This document shows, piece after piece, positions 9,030-17,286 of a stretch of 64,000 nucleotides of DNA. Position numbers and translations under genes: made by a program. The stretch is from Algimonas porphyrae (GTDB lineage: Bacteria; Pseudomonadota; Alphaproteobacteria; Caulobacterales; Maricaulaceae). Location: assembly GCF_041429795.1 (NCBI RefSeq), contig NZ_CP163424.1:2358001-2422000 (forward strand), read 5' to 3'. Position 1 is the first letter of the stretch. The number at the start of each line of letters is the position of its first letter. Below the pieces are notes generated by a model. That model was not told where the DNA came from. It saw only the letters and a list, made by a program, of their open reading frames with translations, and searched no databases.

Positions 9030-10193
9030 TTAACCGAGCAGATCGTGCGTGTCAGCGCCCAGTTCTGGGGCGATACCGCCTTTCAAGCGGTTGCCATTGA
9101 CCTTGTAAGGGCTGCTCATCAGGCGGATTGTGCCGACTTTTTCACCGGGTTTCGGGGGCATGCCGGGATGCTCTGTCTCGTAGGTCATCTCGACCTCGGC
9201 GACATACGGGTTTTCGAACGCCTGTGCGATGTCATAAACGGGCGCGGCGGGGACGTAGCCGCCGAACTGCTCCATCCAGTGCGCGACCGTATTGGTTTTC
9301 AGCACGGCTTCCATCGTGTCCTGCACCAGCGCGCGGTTGGCGCGGCGGTCCTCGACTTTGAGGAAGCGCGGATCCTCCACCCATTCCGGATGGCCCAGCC
9401 GTTCAGCCACCCGCTCCCAGAATTTCTGCGTCTGACAACAGAACATGATCCAGCCGTCGCCCGCTTCCATCAGCTGGCTCGGCACGATGGCGGGATGCGC
9501 GCCGCGCGGTTCGCGGGTGACGACGTGGCCCTCATTCAGATACCAGGTCGCGGGATAGCTGACCTGGTGCAGCGCCGTGTCGAACAGCGACACATCGATA
9601 TCGCAGCCCTGCCCTGTCCGGTGCGCGCCCAGCACAGCGGAGACCAGCCCCGTCGCCATCATGGATCCGGTCATGAAATCGACCATGCTAAGCCCGAACC
9701 GTACGGGCGGTCCGTCCGGCTCCCCTGTCACGGAACAGAAGCCCGCTTCCGCCTGCATCAGATAGTCGTAGCCCGGCCACGCCTCACGCGAATTATCCCG
9801 GCCATAGGCCGACAGATGCGCGCAGACGATCTTCGGATTGATGGCTGACAGCGTGGCATAGTCGATGCCGAGCTTGGCCGGCAGATCGCCGCGCAGATTG
9901 TTCGAGACAGCGTCGGCGGTCTTGACCAAGCTCTCAAATTGCTTGCGCCCGTCCGCATCTTTCAAATCGAGCGAGAGCGATTTCTTGTTCCGGTTGAAGG
10001 TCTGGAAAAACTGGCTGTCGGTGTCCCCGATCCGGTGCGGGCTGACGAAGCGCGACACATCCCCGCCCGTGCCAGGGTTTTCGATCTTGATCACTTCCGC
10101 GCCAAGATCGGACAGCAGCTGCGTGCCATAAGGCCCCGCGCCATACTGTTCGACCGCGATGATGCGGATGCCGGATAGGGGGAGATGAGTCAT
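9030..10193 (-). CDS. CaiB/BaiF family (class III) CoA-transferase, second copy
   Basis: A 387-residue CoA-transferase starting at the ATG at 10193 (PLSGIRIIAVEQYGAGPYG). Key parts are GAEVIKIENP near residue 35, NNLRGDLPAKLG near residue 95 and the catalytic Asp in GYDYLMQAEAG near residue 141. It is only distantly similar to the copy 0.6 kb downstream, so the two probably use different acids. It follows the acyl-CoA dehydrogenase gene after a 165-bp gap that holds a large stem-loop. Together with the dehydrogenase, the MaoC hydratase and the CitE-like lyase it may feed an acid into a CoA-linked breakdown route; this is inferred from gene content. Confidence 0.88.
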   Translation of the reverse strand: MTHLPLSGIRIIAVEQYGAGPYGTQLLSDLGAEVIKIENPGTGGDVSRFVSPHRIGDTDSQFFQTFNRNKKSLSLDLKDADGRKQFESLVKTADAVSNNLRGDLPAKLGIDYATLSAINPKIVCAHLSAYGRDNSREAWPGYDYLMQAEAGFCSVTGEPDGPPVRFGLSMVDFMTGSMMATGLVSAVLGAHRTGQGCDIDVSLFDTALHQVSYPATWYLNEGHVVTREPRGAHPAIVPSQLMEAGDGWIMFCCQTQKFWERVAERLGHPEWVEDPRFLKVEDRRANRALVQDTMEAVLKTNTVAHWMEQFGGYVPAAPVYDIAQAFENPYVAEVEMTYETEHPGMPPKPGEKVGTIRLMSSPYKVNGNRLKGGIAPELGADTHDLLG

Positions 10194-10256
10194 GTCACGA
10201 TCTTTCGAAGGCGCTCCCCTGCTAAGGGAGTGTGGGTCAACCATCGATTAGCTCTG

Positions 10257-10333
10257 GCCGACTTGATCGGCCAGCCCATCTCCCGACCTATCTATCCGCG
10301 ATGATCCGAGATGGGCCCGCCGATCAAGTCGGC
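10257..10333. repeat. Long nested inverted repeat with GATCAAGTC cores
   Basis: Arms 10257-10282 and 10308-10333 pair at 24 of 26 positions around a 25-nt loop. Each arm is itself palindromic (GGCCGA-cttga-TCGGCC on the left; CCCGCCGA-tcaag-TCGGCGGG on the right), so the RNA can form one long stem or two short ones. It lies between the acyl-CoA dehydrogenase stop and the CoA-transferase start on the minus strand. The core matches palindromes at 20685-20707 and 21294-21308. Confidence 0.75.
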
Positions 10334-10358
10334 GGGAGCGGACCACAATACATTCGGT

Positions 10359-11558
10359 CTAAATCTTGTTCCGCGCGATCTGCTGCTTGGCAATAATGAT
10401 GCGCTGCATTTCATTCGTGCCTTCGCCGATGCACATGAGCGGCGCTTCGCGGAAGAGACGCTCGACCGGATACTCCTTGGAGTAGCTGTAGCCGCCATGG
10501 ATGCGCATGGCTTCGAGGCTGTTCTCCACCGCCATTTCCGACGCGTAGTATTTCGCCATACCGGCTTCCATGTCGCAGCGGTCACCACGGTCATAGGCTT
10601 CGGCGGCGTGAAGGCACATCAGCTCAGCCGCCTTGGTCTTGGTCGCCATTTCGCCGAGCTTGAGCTGGATCGCCTGATGCTCAGCGATCGGCTTGCCGAA
10701 AGTCTCGCGTTCCTGGGCGTAGCGGGTGCTCTCTTCCAGCGCGCGGCGGGAGATACCCACGGCGCGGGCGGAGATGTTGATGCGGCCCAGTTCCAGCCCG
10801 CCGACCGCCATGTAGAAGCCCTTGCCTTCTTCGCCGCCGATCAGGTGACGTTTGGCGTCGAGCGTATAATTGTCGAAAAACAGCTCGCCACTGTCGATGC
10901 CCTTATAGGCCAGCTTGTCCATCTTGTTGCCAGTCGTGAAGCCGCCATAGGTCTCGCCCGTGTCGGGATCGACTTTGGGCGCGATCAGCATGGACATGCC
11001 CTTATAGCGCGGATCAGAGTCCGGGTCGGTCTTGACCATCAGGGCGACCGCGCCGCCCATGATCCCGTTCGAAATCCAGGTTTTGGAACCATTGACGACG
11101 TAATTATCACCGTCACGCTTCGCCACCGTCTTGATCGCCTGCAGGTCCGTGCCAGCGTTCGGCTCGGTCAGGCCGAGGCCGCCCCGGATTTCGCCCGACG
11201 TGAATTTGGGTAGCCAATAGTCCTTCTGGAAGTCGGTGCCGTACTTCTCCACCACGGTCGCCATCATCAGGTGCGAATTGAAAATGCCCGTCAGGCTCAT
11301 CCATTCCTGCGCGATGCGCATGACGATCTTGGCATAGGTTGTCGCCGACAGGCCGAGACCGCCATAGTCCGGCGAGATCGTCGCGCCAAACAGACCAAAT
11401 TCCTTCATGTCCTCGACGAATTGATACGGATATTCGTCCGCATGTTCCATCTCCATGACTTTGGGCCGGACTTTTTCGCGGCACCAGCGGTCGATGGTGT
11501 CGAGCATCATCTGCTCTTCTTCAGCGGTAAAGGCGTTCGGATCGGGAATGGCGTTCAT
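10359..11558 (-). CDS. Acyl-CoA dehydrogenase
   Basis: A 399-residue FAD enzyme that introduces the alpha-beta double bond into an acyl-CoA and passes electrons to ETF. Signature 1 is visible as GLTEPNAGTDLQA near residue 132, signature 2 as QERETFGKPIAEHQ near residue 270, and the catalytic Glu in IGEGTNEMQRIIIA near residue 378. ATG start. Neighbours are a CoA-transferase downstream and a MaoC hydratase upstream on the same strand, with one unrelated small gene between. The set resembles the mycobacterial citE-maoC-fadE19 arrangement, which suggests a branched-chain or C5 acyl-CoA substrate; this is inference. Confidence 0.92.
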   Translation of the reverse strand: MNAIPDPNAFTAEEEQMMLDTIDRWCREKVRPKVMEMEHADEYPYQFVEDMKEFGLFGATISPDYGGLGLSATTYAKIVMRIAQEWMSLTGIFNSHLMMATVVEKYGTDFQKDYWLPKFTSGEIRGGLGLTEPNAGTDLQAIKTVAKRDGDNYVVNGSKTWISNGIMGGAVALMVKTDPDSDPRYKGMSMLIAPKVDPDTGETYGGFTTGNKMDKLAYKGIDSGELFFDNYTLDAKRHLIGGEEGKGFYMAVGGLELGRINISARAVGISRRALEESTRYAQERETFGKPIAEHQAIQLKLGEMATKTKAAELMCLHAAEAYDRGDRCDMEAGMAKYYASEMAVENSLEAMRIHGGYSYSKEYPVERLFREAPLMCIGEGTNEMQRIIIAKQQIARNKI

Positions 11559-11676
11559 TGTGGCGGACTCATGATGTGGATTTCGACGCTACCTAGCGGA
11601 TGACGGAACGCCTCCGCATGATGGAGCGCAAAGGGATTGAGTGCCTTAAAACATAACGGGTTTTGAATGACAAAAA

Positions 11677-12093
11677 TTAGTCATAACGTGCGTTGTGAAT
11701 CTCTGTGGCTGTTCTGAACTGTCTAGGACTTGGCGCTTTGTAAGATCGCCAATCGTGTCCAAGTACCTTTTTGACTTCCTCTATCACGTCGTCACTCAGC
11801 GACGTAATTACTCCGCTCCCTGCTTGACCTGTATCCTTTCGGACCACGACGGTATTCAGAGCAGGAAGCTGACATTCTTCACAGAGTATTGCTATAGCGC
11901 CCAACGATCTCGCAAGAGTGCGCCCTGCGCCGGGCTCATAACCCATTCTTTTGGCAAGGGAGCTATAACTAATTAGACCTGCATCAAGATTGCCGTCTTT
12001 CATTTCCCACATCACCCACGGGACTAGGACCTGCCAGATGTGAGCGGCACGATCATAGATAGATTGCCCTTTGGAATAAGTTTTAAGCTTCAT
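11677..12093 (-). CDS. Uncharacterised 138-residue protein in a low-GC islet
   Basis: Not recognised with confidence. The ATG at 12093 is chosen because GAGGG sits 7 bases upstream; the frame extends a further 21 codons without a better start. The middle of the protein has the pattern LISYSSLAKRMGY...RTLARSLGAI, followed by LPALNTVVVRKDTG. This looks like a small helix-rich domain seen in other uncharacterised proteobacterial proteins. Two cysteines occur in LCEEC. The gene and its upstream region are visibly AT-richer than the neighbours and split the acyl-CoA dehydrogenase from the MaoC gene, which suggests insertion by transfer. Three related 10-12 bp boxes lie directly upstream (12112, 12128, 12181). 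Confidence 0.65.
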   Translation of the reverse strand: MKLKTYSKGQSIYDRAAHIWQVLVPWVMWEMKDGNLDAGLISYSSLAKRMGYEPGAGRTLARSLGAIAILCEECQLPALNTVVVRKDTGQAGSGVITSLSDDVIEEVKKVLGHDWRSYKAPSPRQFRTATEIHNARYD

Positions 12094-12111
12094 CGATTGA
12101 CCCTCAAAAAA

Positions 12112-12192
12112 TGGCATATGACATTCCGTTGCCATATGAACGTTTAGAGGGCCCACATGTTAGATGTCAATAGACAACACGTTGCCAAATGA
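12112..12192 (-). promoter_or_regulatory. Repeated boxes and likely promoter of the 138-residue protein gene
   Basis: Plus-strand boxes GTTGCCATATGA (12128-12139) and GTTGCCAAATGA (12181-12192) differ at one base. A third, inverted copy TGGCATATGA occupies 12112-12121. On the minus strand a TTGACA near 12165-12170 lies between the two direct boxes and could be a -35 element. The arrangement suggests an autoregulated operator. Confidence 0.45.
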
Positions 12193-12211
12193 CACTTTGT
12201 GTAGAGTGCCG

Positions 12212-12733
12212 TTAGTAATTCCCCACCCTATCCTCGACCGCATTGCCTTTAGACGGGATCAGCATGTTGCGCTTGAAGGTGCAGACCATGGTGCCGTTTT
12301 GATTATAGCCGCGCGTCACGATGGTGACGATACCGTCACCCGGGCGGCTCTTGCTTTCGCGCTTACCCAGCACTTCGGACTCGCCGTAAATCGTGTCACC
12401 CGCGAAAACGGGCGCGGTGAACTTCACTTCATCCATGCCGAGATTGGCGATGGCCTTCTGCGAGCAATCGGTCACGGACATGCCGATCAGCAGTGCCAGC
12501 GTGTAGGGGCTGACGACCAGGTTCTGCTTGAATTCCGAGACCTTGGCGAATTCCGCATCAAAATGCATCGGGTGCGTGTTCATCGTCATCAGCGTGAACA
12601 TGTGATTGTCATATTCGGTGACGGTCTTGCCGGGGCGATGTTCGTAAATATCGCCTTCCTTGAAGTCTTCGTAATAGCGACCGAAGGTCTCGCGATAGCG
12701 GTTCGGACCGACTTCCTTGATGCTACCGACCAT
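12212..12733 (-). CDS. MaoC-like (R)-enoyl-CoA hydratase
   Basis: A 173-residue hot-dog-fold hydratase that adds water to an enoyl-CoA. The ATG at 12733 has GGAG 8 bases upstream; a GTG two codons earlier is less well placed. Sequence features are YYEDFKEGDIYEHRPGKTVTE (split here by residue limits) near residue 17, the catalytic Asp/His loop TEYDNHMFTLMTMNTHPMHFD at residues 38-58, and FAGDTIYGESEVLGKRES near residue 112. From memory it matches the subfamily of mycobacterial Rv2499c, which sits between citE and fadE19. In this window the acyl-CoA dehydrogenase and a CitE-like lyase flank it, with one foreign gene and PPK2 intervening. Confidence 0.88.
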   Translation of the reverse strand: MVGSIKEVGPNRYRETFGRYYEDFKEGDIYEHRPGKTVTEYDNHMFTLMTMNTHPMHFDAEFAKVSEFKQNLVVSPYTLALLIGMSVTDCSQKAIANLGMDEVKFTAPVFAGDTIYGESEVLGKRESKSRPGDGIVTIVTRGYNQNGTMVCTFKRNMLIPSKGNAVEDRVGNY

Positions 12734-12834
12734 GATCACGTCTCCAGTAAAGCGAGGCCCAGCTTGGGCCTGTAACAGTTTGGAAGACGCCTAGTCGGAG
12801 ATCAAGGCCGGGCTTTGACAGGCCTCAAGCTTGG

Positions 12835-13770
12835 TTATTTGGATCCCTTGTCACGCAGCTTCGGGTGCATCACGCTATCAATGATGCGGTGACTTCCCTG
12901 AATGACCTGAGCACTACTGCCGACAATGAGCGGGTCAGGATCGCCGACGACGGAAGGATCCTTGCCCGGATAGTCGAGCCGGTTGAGGACATGCATCATG
13001 CAGTTCAGCCGCGCGCGCTTCTTGTCGTCCGACTTGATGATGGTCCACGGTGCGTCGGCCGTATCCGTATAATAGAACATGGCTTCCTTGGCGTCGGTAT
13101 AGTCGTCCCACTTATCAAGACTGGCCTTGTCGATCGGCGACAGCTTCCATTGTTTGAGCGGGTCATGCTCGCGCGATTCGAAGCGACGGCGTTGCTCTTC
13201 CTGCGTCACTGAAAACCAGAATTTGAACAGGGTGATACCAGACCGCACCAACATGCGTTCCAGTTCAGGGGCCTGGCGCATGAATTCCAGATATTCACGC
13301 GGCGTGCAGAACTCCATCGCGCGTTCAACACCCGCCCGATTATACCAGGAGCGATCGAAAAAGACCATTTCGCCCGCCGTCGGCAGCATCTTGATATAGC
13401 GCTGAAAATACCATTGACCGCGCTCTGCATCCGTCGGCTTTTCCAGCGCCACGACACGCGCTGCGCGCGGGTTGAGATGTTCGGTAAAGCGTTTGATCGC
13501 CCCGCCCTTACCGGCGGCGTCACGGCCTTCGAACAAAAGGACGATCTTCTGTCCCGTCTGCTTGGTCCAGAGCTGAACCTTCAGCAGTTCGGTCTGCAGA
13601 TCGCGCTTCTGTCTCTCATAAGCCTTGCGCGACAGCTTATCGTCATAGGGATATTCACCCGTCTCGAACGCGTGACGGATCGCCTGTTCGTCATAATGCG
13701 CATTCTGACGTGCAAATACGATCTCATCGCTGTCGCTGCCATTTGGCAGGTTCGGCTTTTCGTCGTCCAT
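12835..13770 (-). CDS. ppk2: Polyphosphate kinase 2
   Basis: Uses inorganic polyphosphate to phosphorylate nucleotides (usually NDP to NTP) or the reverse. The 311-residue single-domain form is PPK2 class I-like. Walker A is GRDAAGKGG near residue 72, and Walker B FFDRSWYNRAGVE near residue 127. The lid segment contains RRRFESREHDPLKQWKLSP near residue 184 and is rich in Arg and Lys for polyphosphate. The ATG at 13770 has AGGGG 8 bases upstream; an in-frame GTG seven codons earlier is less likely. It sits between maoC and the CitE-like gene without an obvious metabolic link. Confidence 0.92.
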   Translation of the reverse strand: MDDEKPNLPNGSDSDEIVFARQNAHYDEQAIRHAFETGEYPYDDKLSRKAYERQKRDLQTELLKVQLWTKQTGQKIVLLFEGRDAAGKGGAIKRFTEHLNPRAARVVALEKPTDAERGQWYFQRYIKMLPTAGEMVFFDRSWYNRAGVERAMEFCTPREYLEFMRQAPELERMLVRSGITLFKFWFSVTQEEQRRRFESREHDPLKQWKLSPIDKASLDKWDDYTDAKEAMFYYTDTADAPWTIIKSDDKKRARLNCMMHVLNRLDYPGKDPSVVGDPDPLIVGSSAQVIQGSHRIIDSVMHPKLRDKGSK

Positions 13771-13870
13771 CCCGGTACCCCTTTCACTCACCTCACATCA
13801 TCGTTTCGACCGTGGCAAGCAGGAATGGCCAGCCATGATGTGACTGGGGGCACAAACAGGACAGTTTTGC

Positions 13871-14668
13871 CTAAAGAAGTCCAGCCCGTGCCAGAACCCG
13901 CTCTGCCGCCCGCAGGATCGGGGCTTCGATCAGCTTTCCGTCGTGCAGTGCGGCATTGCCTTCGGCGGCGGCATAGGCATCGCGCAGGCTCCGGGCTTTT
14001 TCGATGTCATCATCGCTTGGCGTATAGGCCGCATGGATGGCGTCAATTTGCTTGGGGTGGATCGCGGCCCGGCAGTGAATGCCCAGATCCGCCACACGGC
14101 GTGTATCGGCTTCACCGCCCGCCACATCGTGCACGTCCAGATAGGGCACATCGAAAATAGGTTTTTCGAACGCGGCGGCGCAGGCCGCCAGATGGCTGCG
14201 GGCATAGTGAAAGGCTTCGAACGTCATGGGCACGCCCAGATCGGCAGCATAATCCCCACCCCCGAAAAGGCCCATTCTGACCCGTCTGTCAGAGAGAATG
14301 GCGGCGGCATTCAGCATGGCCAGACCCGATTCGATGACCGGGATCAGCGGCGCGTCGCTGGTGATAGTGTTCAATTCGTCCAGCGTGTCGACCTTCGGGA
14401 TCATCACGAATGGCAAAGTCAATCCGCTGATAGCCACCATGTCGGCGGCGCAATCTGCCGTTCCGGGCCCATTGATCCGCAGTGAGACGTGATCGGCGCG
14501 GCATTGCTTCAGAAACGCGATCACCGCATCGCGGGCATCGGCTTTGGCGTCGGGTGCAACCGCATCCTCAAGATCGATACAGACAAGATCTGCGCCACTA
14601 TTCAGCGCTTTTTCGAAACGCTCCGGCCGATTGCCGGGAACGAAGAGAAGGGATCGGGGGATCAGCAT
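13871..14668 (-). CDS. HpcH/HpaI aldolase / CitE-like CoA-ester lyase
   Basis: A 265-residue TIM-barrel enzyme that cleaves beta-hydroxyacyl-CoA thioesters (malyl-, citramalyl- or related CoA) with Mg2+. The start at 14668 has AGGA 8 bases upstream and gives the usual RSLLFVPGNRPERFEKA opening. Other hallmarks are CIDLEDAV near residue 30 (metal-binding Glu/Asp), LRINGPG near residue 66, PVIESGLAMLNA near residue 113, and CRAAIHPKQIDAIHAAY near residue 202. It probably cleaves the product of the upstream CoA-transferase, dehydrogenase and MaoC steps; that link rests on position and gene content. Confidence 0.87.
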   Translation of the reverse strand: MLIPRSLLFVPGNRPERFEKALNSGADLVCIDLEDAVAPDAKADARDAVIAFLKQCRADHVSLRINGPGTADCAADMVAISGLTLPFVMIPKVDTLDELNTITSDAPLIPVIESGLAMLNAAAILSDRRVRMGLFGGGDYAADLGVPMTFEAFHYARSHLAACAAAFEKPIFDVPYLDVHDVAGGEADTRRVADLGIHCRAAIHPKQIDAIHAAYTPSDDDIEKARSLRDAYAAAEGNAALHDGKLIEAPILRAAERVLARAGLL

Positions 14669-14746
14669 GATGCGCTTCCTAGCGGTAGACGGGGTTCGGG
14701 ATTTGCGCTCTAGCAAAGTCCGACACGGAACGGTAATCGCCAAATC

Positions 14747-15589
14747 ATGCTCTCCTGGATCCTGGCCCTCTCTTGCGATGACCGTCCCGGCATTGTGGCT
14801 GCCGTTACCGGTCTGCTCCGCGATCAGGGCGGCAATATTACCGAAGCGCAGCAGTTCAACGATGCGCATAGCGACCGTTTTTTCATGCGGGTCGCCTTCG
14901 ATATTGCCGACGGGCCCGCATTCCGGAACGCCTTCACTTCACTCGCGGAAAGCTTCACCATGGACTGGCACATTCGCGACGCGGACAGACCGACGCGGAC
15001 GCTTATTCTAGTCTCCAAATTCGATCATTGTCTTGTCGACCTGCTGTACCGGACCCGGATGAACGAGTTGGATATCGACATTGTCGGGATCATTTCCAAC
15101 CATCCGCGCGATGCGATTCGCATCAGCAATCTGCACGGCGCGCCCTTTCATCACTGTCCGGTTACGAAGGAGACGAGAGCGGATCAGGAGGCTGCCATCC
15201 GCCAGATCATCGACGATAGCGGTGCGGAACTGATCGTACTGGCGCGCTACATGCAGATATTATCCGACGGTTTGGCACGCGACCTGGCCGGACGCTGCAT
15301 CAATATCCATCATAGTTTTTTGCCCGGATTTAAGGGCGCCAGACCCTATCATCAGGCCCATCGGCGCGGCGTGAAAATGATCGGGGCAACAGCCCATTTC
15401 GTCACGCCCGACCTCGATGAAGGCCCGATCATCGCACAAGGTGTCGAAGCGATCAGCCATGCCGACACGCCGGACCGTCTGATCGCCAAGGGGCGGAGCA
15501 TTGAACAGCGTGTCCTCGCCCGCGCCGTGAAAGCCTATTCGGAAGACCGCGTCTTCATGAACGGGCAGCGGACCGTCGTCTTCGACTGA
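14747..15589 (+). CDS. purU: Formyltetrahydrofolate deformylase
   Basis: Hydrolyses 10-formyl-THF to THF and formate, balancing the one-carbon pool. The 280-residue length is typical. An N-terminal ACT domain (CDDRPGIVAAVTG from residue 10) senses methionine and glycine in characterised homologues. The C-terminal formyltransferase domain carries ISNHPRDA near residue 117, the RYMQILS segment, the catalytic INIHHSFLPGFKGARPYHQA around residues 186-205, and ATAHFVTPDLDEGPII with the final catalytic Asp. ATG start with no strong ribosome site. Divergent from the CitE-like gene. Confidence 0.94.
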   Translation: MLSWILALSCDDRPGIVAAVTGLLRDQGGNITEAQQFNDAHSDRFFMRVAFDIADGPAFRNAFTSLAESFTMDWHIRDADRPTRTLILVSKFDHCLVDLLYRTRMNELDIDIVGIISNHPRDAIRISNLHGAPFHHCPVTKETRADQEAAIRQIIDDSGAELIVLARYMQILSDGLARDLAGRCINIHHSFLPGFKGARPYHQAHRRGVKMIGATAHFVTPDLDEGPIIAQGVEAISHADTPDRLIAKGRSIEQRVLARAVKAYSEDRVFMNGQRTVVFD

Positions 15590-15643
15590 CGGATAGGTGA
15601 CACTTCCGAGGGGCGCGACGGCGCCTCGCTTTGACGATCAGGG

Positions 15644-15692
15644 CTTGACGCTCTCTCCTTATTGTTTATCGATAACAAACAGGGAGACGACC
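15644..15692 (+). promoter_or_regulatory. Promoter with TTATCGATAA palindrome before the DUF4386 gene
   Basis: A TTGACG hexamer begins at about 15644 and a TATCGA-like -10 follows after 16-17 bases. A perfect 10-bp palindrome TTATCGATAA (15666-15675) covers the -10, a typical place for a repressor site. AGGGAG follows just before the ATG. Confidence 0.45.
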
Positions 15693-16406
15693 ATGGCCGA
15701 TGTAACAGTGAAGACGGGATTCAGTCCCACCGCCAGATTGACGGGGATCGCCCTGATTGCGACGATCGCACTGGGCATCATTATGGCCCTGACGGTCTTG
15801 CAAGATATCGACATCAACCTCACGGCGGATTTCGTCGCCACGTCAGCCGCCATGATGGAGGCGGAGACGTCGTTGCGGGTCGCAGCCTACCTCTCAATTC
15901 TGGGCTTTGCGCTCAATAGTCTCGTCACGATCGGTCTGTTTGTGCTGCTGCGCCAGACCAGCCCCGTTCTGGCGCTCTGGTGCCTCTGCATGGGCGTGAC
16001 AGCCGCTTTCATGACGCTGATGGGCGGAGTTTTCACGATGAATGCGGCCCTTCTGGCCGGGAATGAGGGCCTGGCCACGCTCGCCGATGCGTCGCAGCGG
16101 ACTTTGCTGACCAGCCTGCAGGCGGCCACCAACTATACCGCGTTTCATATGGGACTGATCATCTCCAGCCTGTCGATGGCGGGCTACTTCTGGCTGTTCT
16201 TCAAATCGCGGCAGATCCCGAGCCTTTTGTCAGGCTTCGGCATCTACGCATCGCTCTTCGTCGCCATCGCCATCAGCCTGCGCGACTTCGTGCCCTTCCT
16301 CGCCAGCAATGCGGTGACGGGGCTGTTCATGGTCTGCAATCTGATCGCGCTGGTGGCACTCGGCATCTATCTGGCCATCTGGCGCGTGCGCCCGATTACG
16401 GGCTGA
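15693..16406 (+). CDS. DUF4386-like integral membrane protein
   Basis: A 237-residue inner-membrane protein with about six hydrophobic segments (near residues 10-32, 58-80, 86-110, 140-165, 175-195, 205-230). The pattern of helices, the LRVAAYLSILGFALNS stretch and the HMGLIISSLSMAGYFWLFFKSRQIP segment resemble the DUF4386 family. No catalytic motif is seen. The ATG at 15693 has AGGGAG 7 bases upstream, and a palindromic promoter precedes it. The 3' end overlaps the convergent deacetylase gene by 11 bp. Function unknown; family members are often found beside stress or transport regulators. Confidence 0.7.
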   Translation: MADVTVKTGFSPTARLTGIALIATIALGIIMALTVLQDIDINLTADFVATSAAMMEAETSLRVAAYLSILGFALNSLVTIGLFVLLRQTSPVLALWCLCMGVTAAFMTLMGGVFTMNAALLAGNEGLATLADASQRTLLTSLQAATNYTAFHMGLIISSLSMAGYFWLFFKSRQIPSLLSGFGIYASLFVAIAISLRDFVPFLASNAVTGLFMVCNLIALVALGIYLAIWRVRPITG

Positions 16407-17286
16407 CTGCAGCGGCGAAGCTTTGCGCGATCTGTTCGCGGGTGGCGATCCAGACTTCGTCATGACCCGTGATATAGTCCAGCACCGCGTCCAGCGCGCC
16501 GATCCGGCCTGGCCGCCCGATGATGCGAAGATGCAGCCCCAGGCTCATCATCCGCGCGCCGTGCGTCTTTGATTCCGCCAGCAATGTGTCGAATGTCGCT
16601 TTGGCATAATCCACCCACATGTCGGTCGTGAAACTGGGGTCGAGCCAGAATTTCATATCGTTGCTGTCGACCGCATAAGGCAGGACGACGATCGGATCGG
16701 TCCCGTCTTGATACGTCTCCCAGCGAGGGAAATCGTCCGAATAGTCGTCCATGTGATAGAGGTAGCCCTCATCCGCGAGTGTACGGCGCAGATGATCCGT
16801 ATGCAGATAGCGCGACAGATAGCCGACGGGTTTGCGGCCTGTCGTCGCTTCGATGCTCGCGGTTCCCTTGCGCACGAAGTCGCGCTCGTCATCTTCACTC
16901 ATATTGAAGGTAAACAGCCAGCGATAGCCGTGATTGGCGGGTTCGTCGCCGCGCGCACCGATCGCCGCGCCGAGCCAAGGCGCTTTCTCCAGCGCTTCGG
17001 CGCAGATCGTCCAGGTCGCCGGAATGCCGTAGCGCTCCAGCCGCTCCAGAATACGCGGCGCACCGCGATTGATGCCATACTGATAGCTGCTCTCATTGCC
17101 ATGCACCCGAATCGGCGCCTTGATCGGCGGCAGCAATTCGTCGACGGGCTCAGGTGCCTTGTCGCCCTTCAGGATCGACCGCTCCGCCCCCTCCTCAACA
17201 TTGACGACCAGCGAGAAAGCGAGTGTTTTGCCACCAGGCCAGGTGAAGCCGGCAGGCGCAGGATCGGGGGGCAGATCATAAGACAT
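16396..17286 (-). CDS. Polysaccharide deacetylase family protein, PuuE (allantoinase)-like
   Basis: A 296-residue NodB-homology protein of the PuuE type. The start of the domain reads FSLVVNVEEGAERS instead of the usual Asp-Asp of chitin deacetylases, followed by NHGYRWLF and LHLRIIGRPGRIGAL. These are hallmarks of the cytoplasmic PuuE/allantoinase subgroup that hydrolyses amide or ring bonds of small molecules, not polysaccharide. No signal peptide. ATG start directly after the stop of the upstream DUF3995 gene. It is last in the four-gene hapK-SDR-DUF3995-deacetylase unit. Without other purine genes nearby, an allantoinase role is not supported by context. Confidence 0.82.
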   Translation of the reverse strand: MSYDLPPDPAPAGFTWPGGKTLAFSLVVNVEEGAERSILKGDKAPEPVDELLPPIKAPIRVHGNESSYQYGINRGAPRILERLERYGIPATWTICAEALEKAPWLGAAIGARGDEPANHGYRWLFTFNMSEDDERDFVRKGTASIEATTGRKPVGYLSRYLHTDHLRRTLADEGYLYHMDDYSDDFPRWETYQDGTDPIVVLPYAVDSNDMKFWLDPSFTTDMWVDYAKATFDTLLAESKTHGARMMSLGLHLRIIGRPGRIGALDAVLDYITGHDEVWIATREQIAQSFAAAVSP

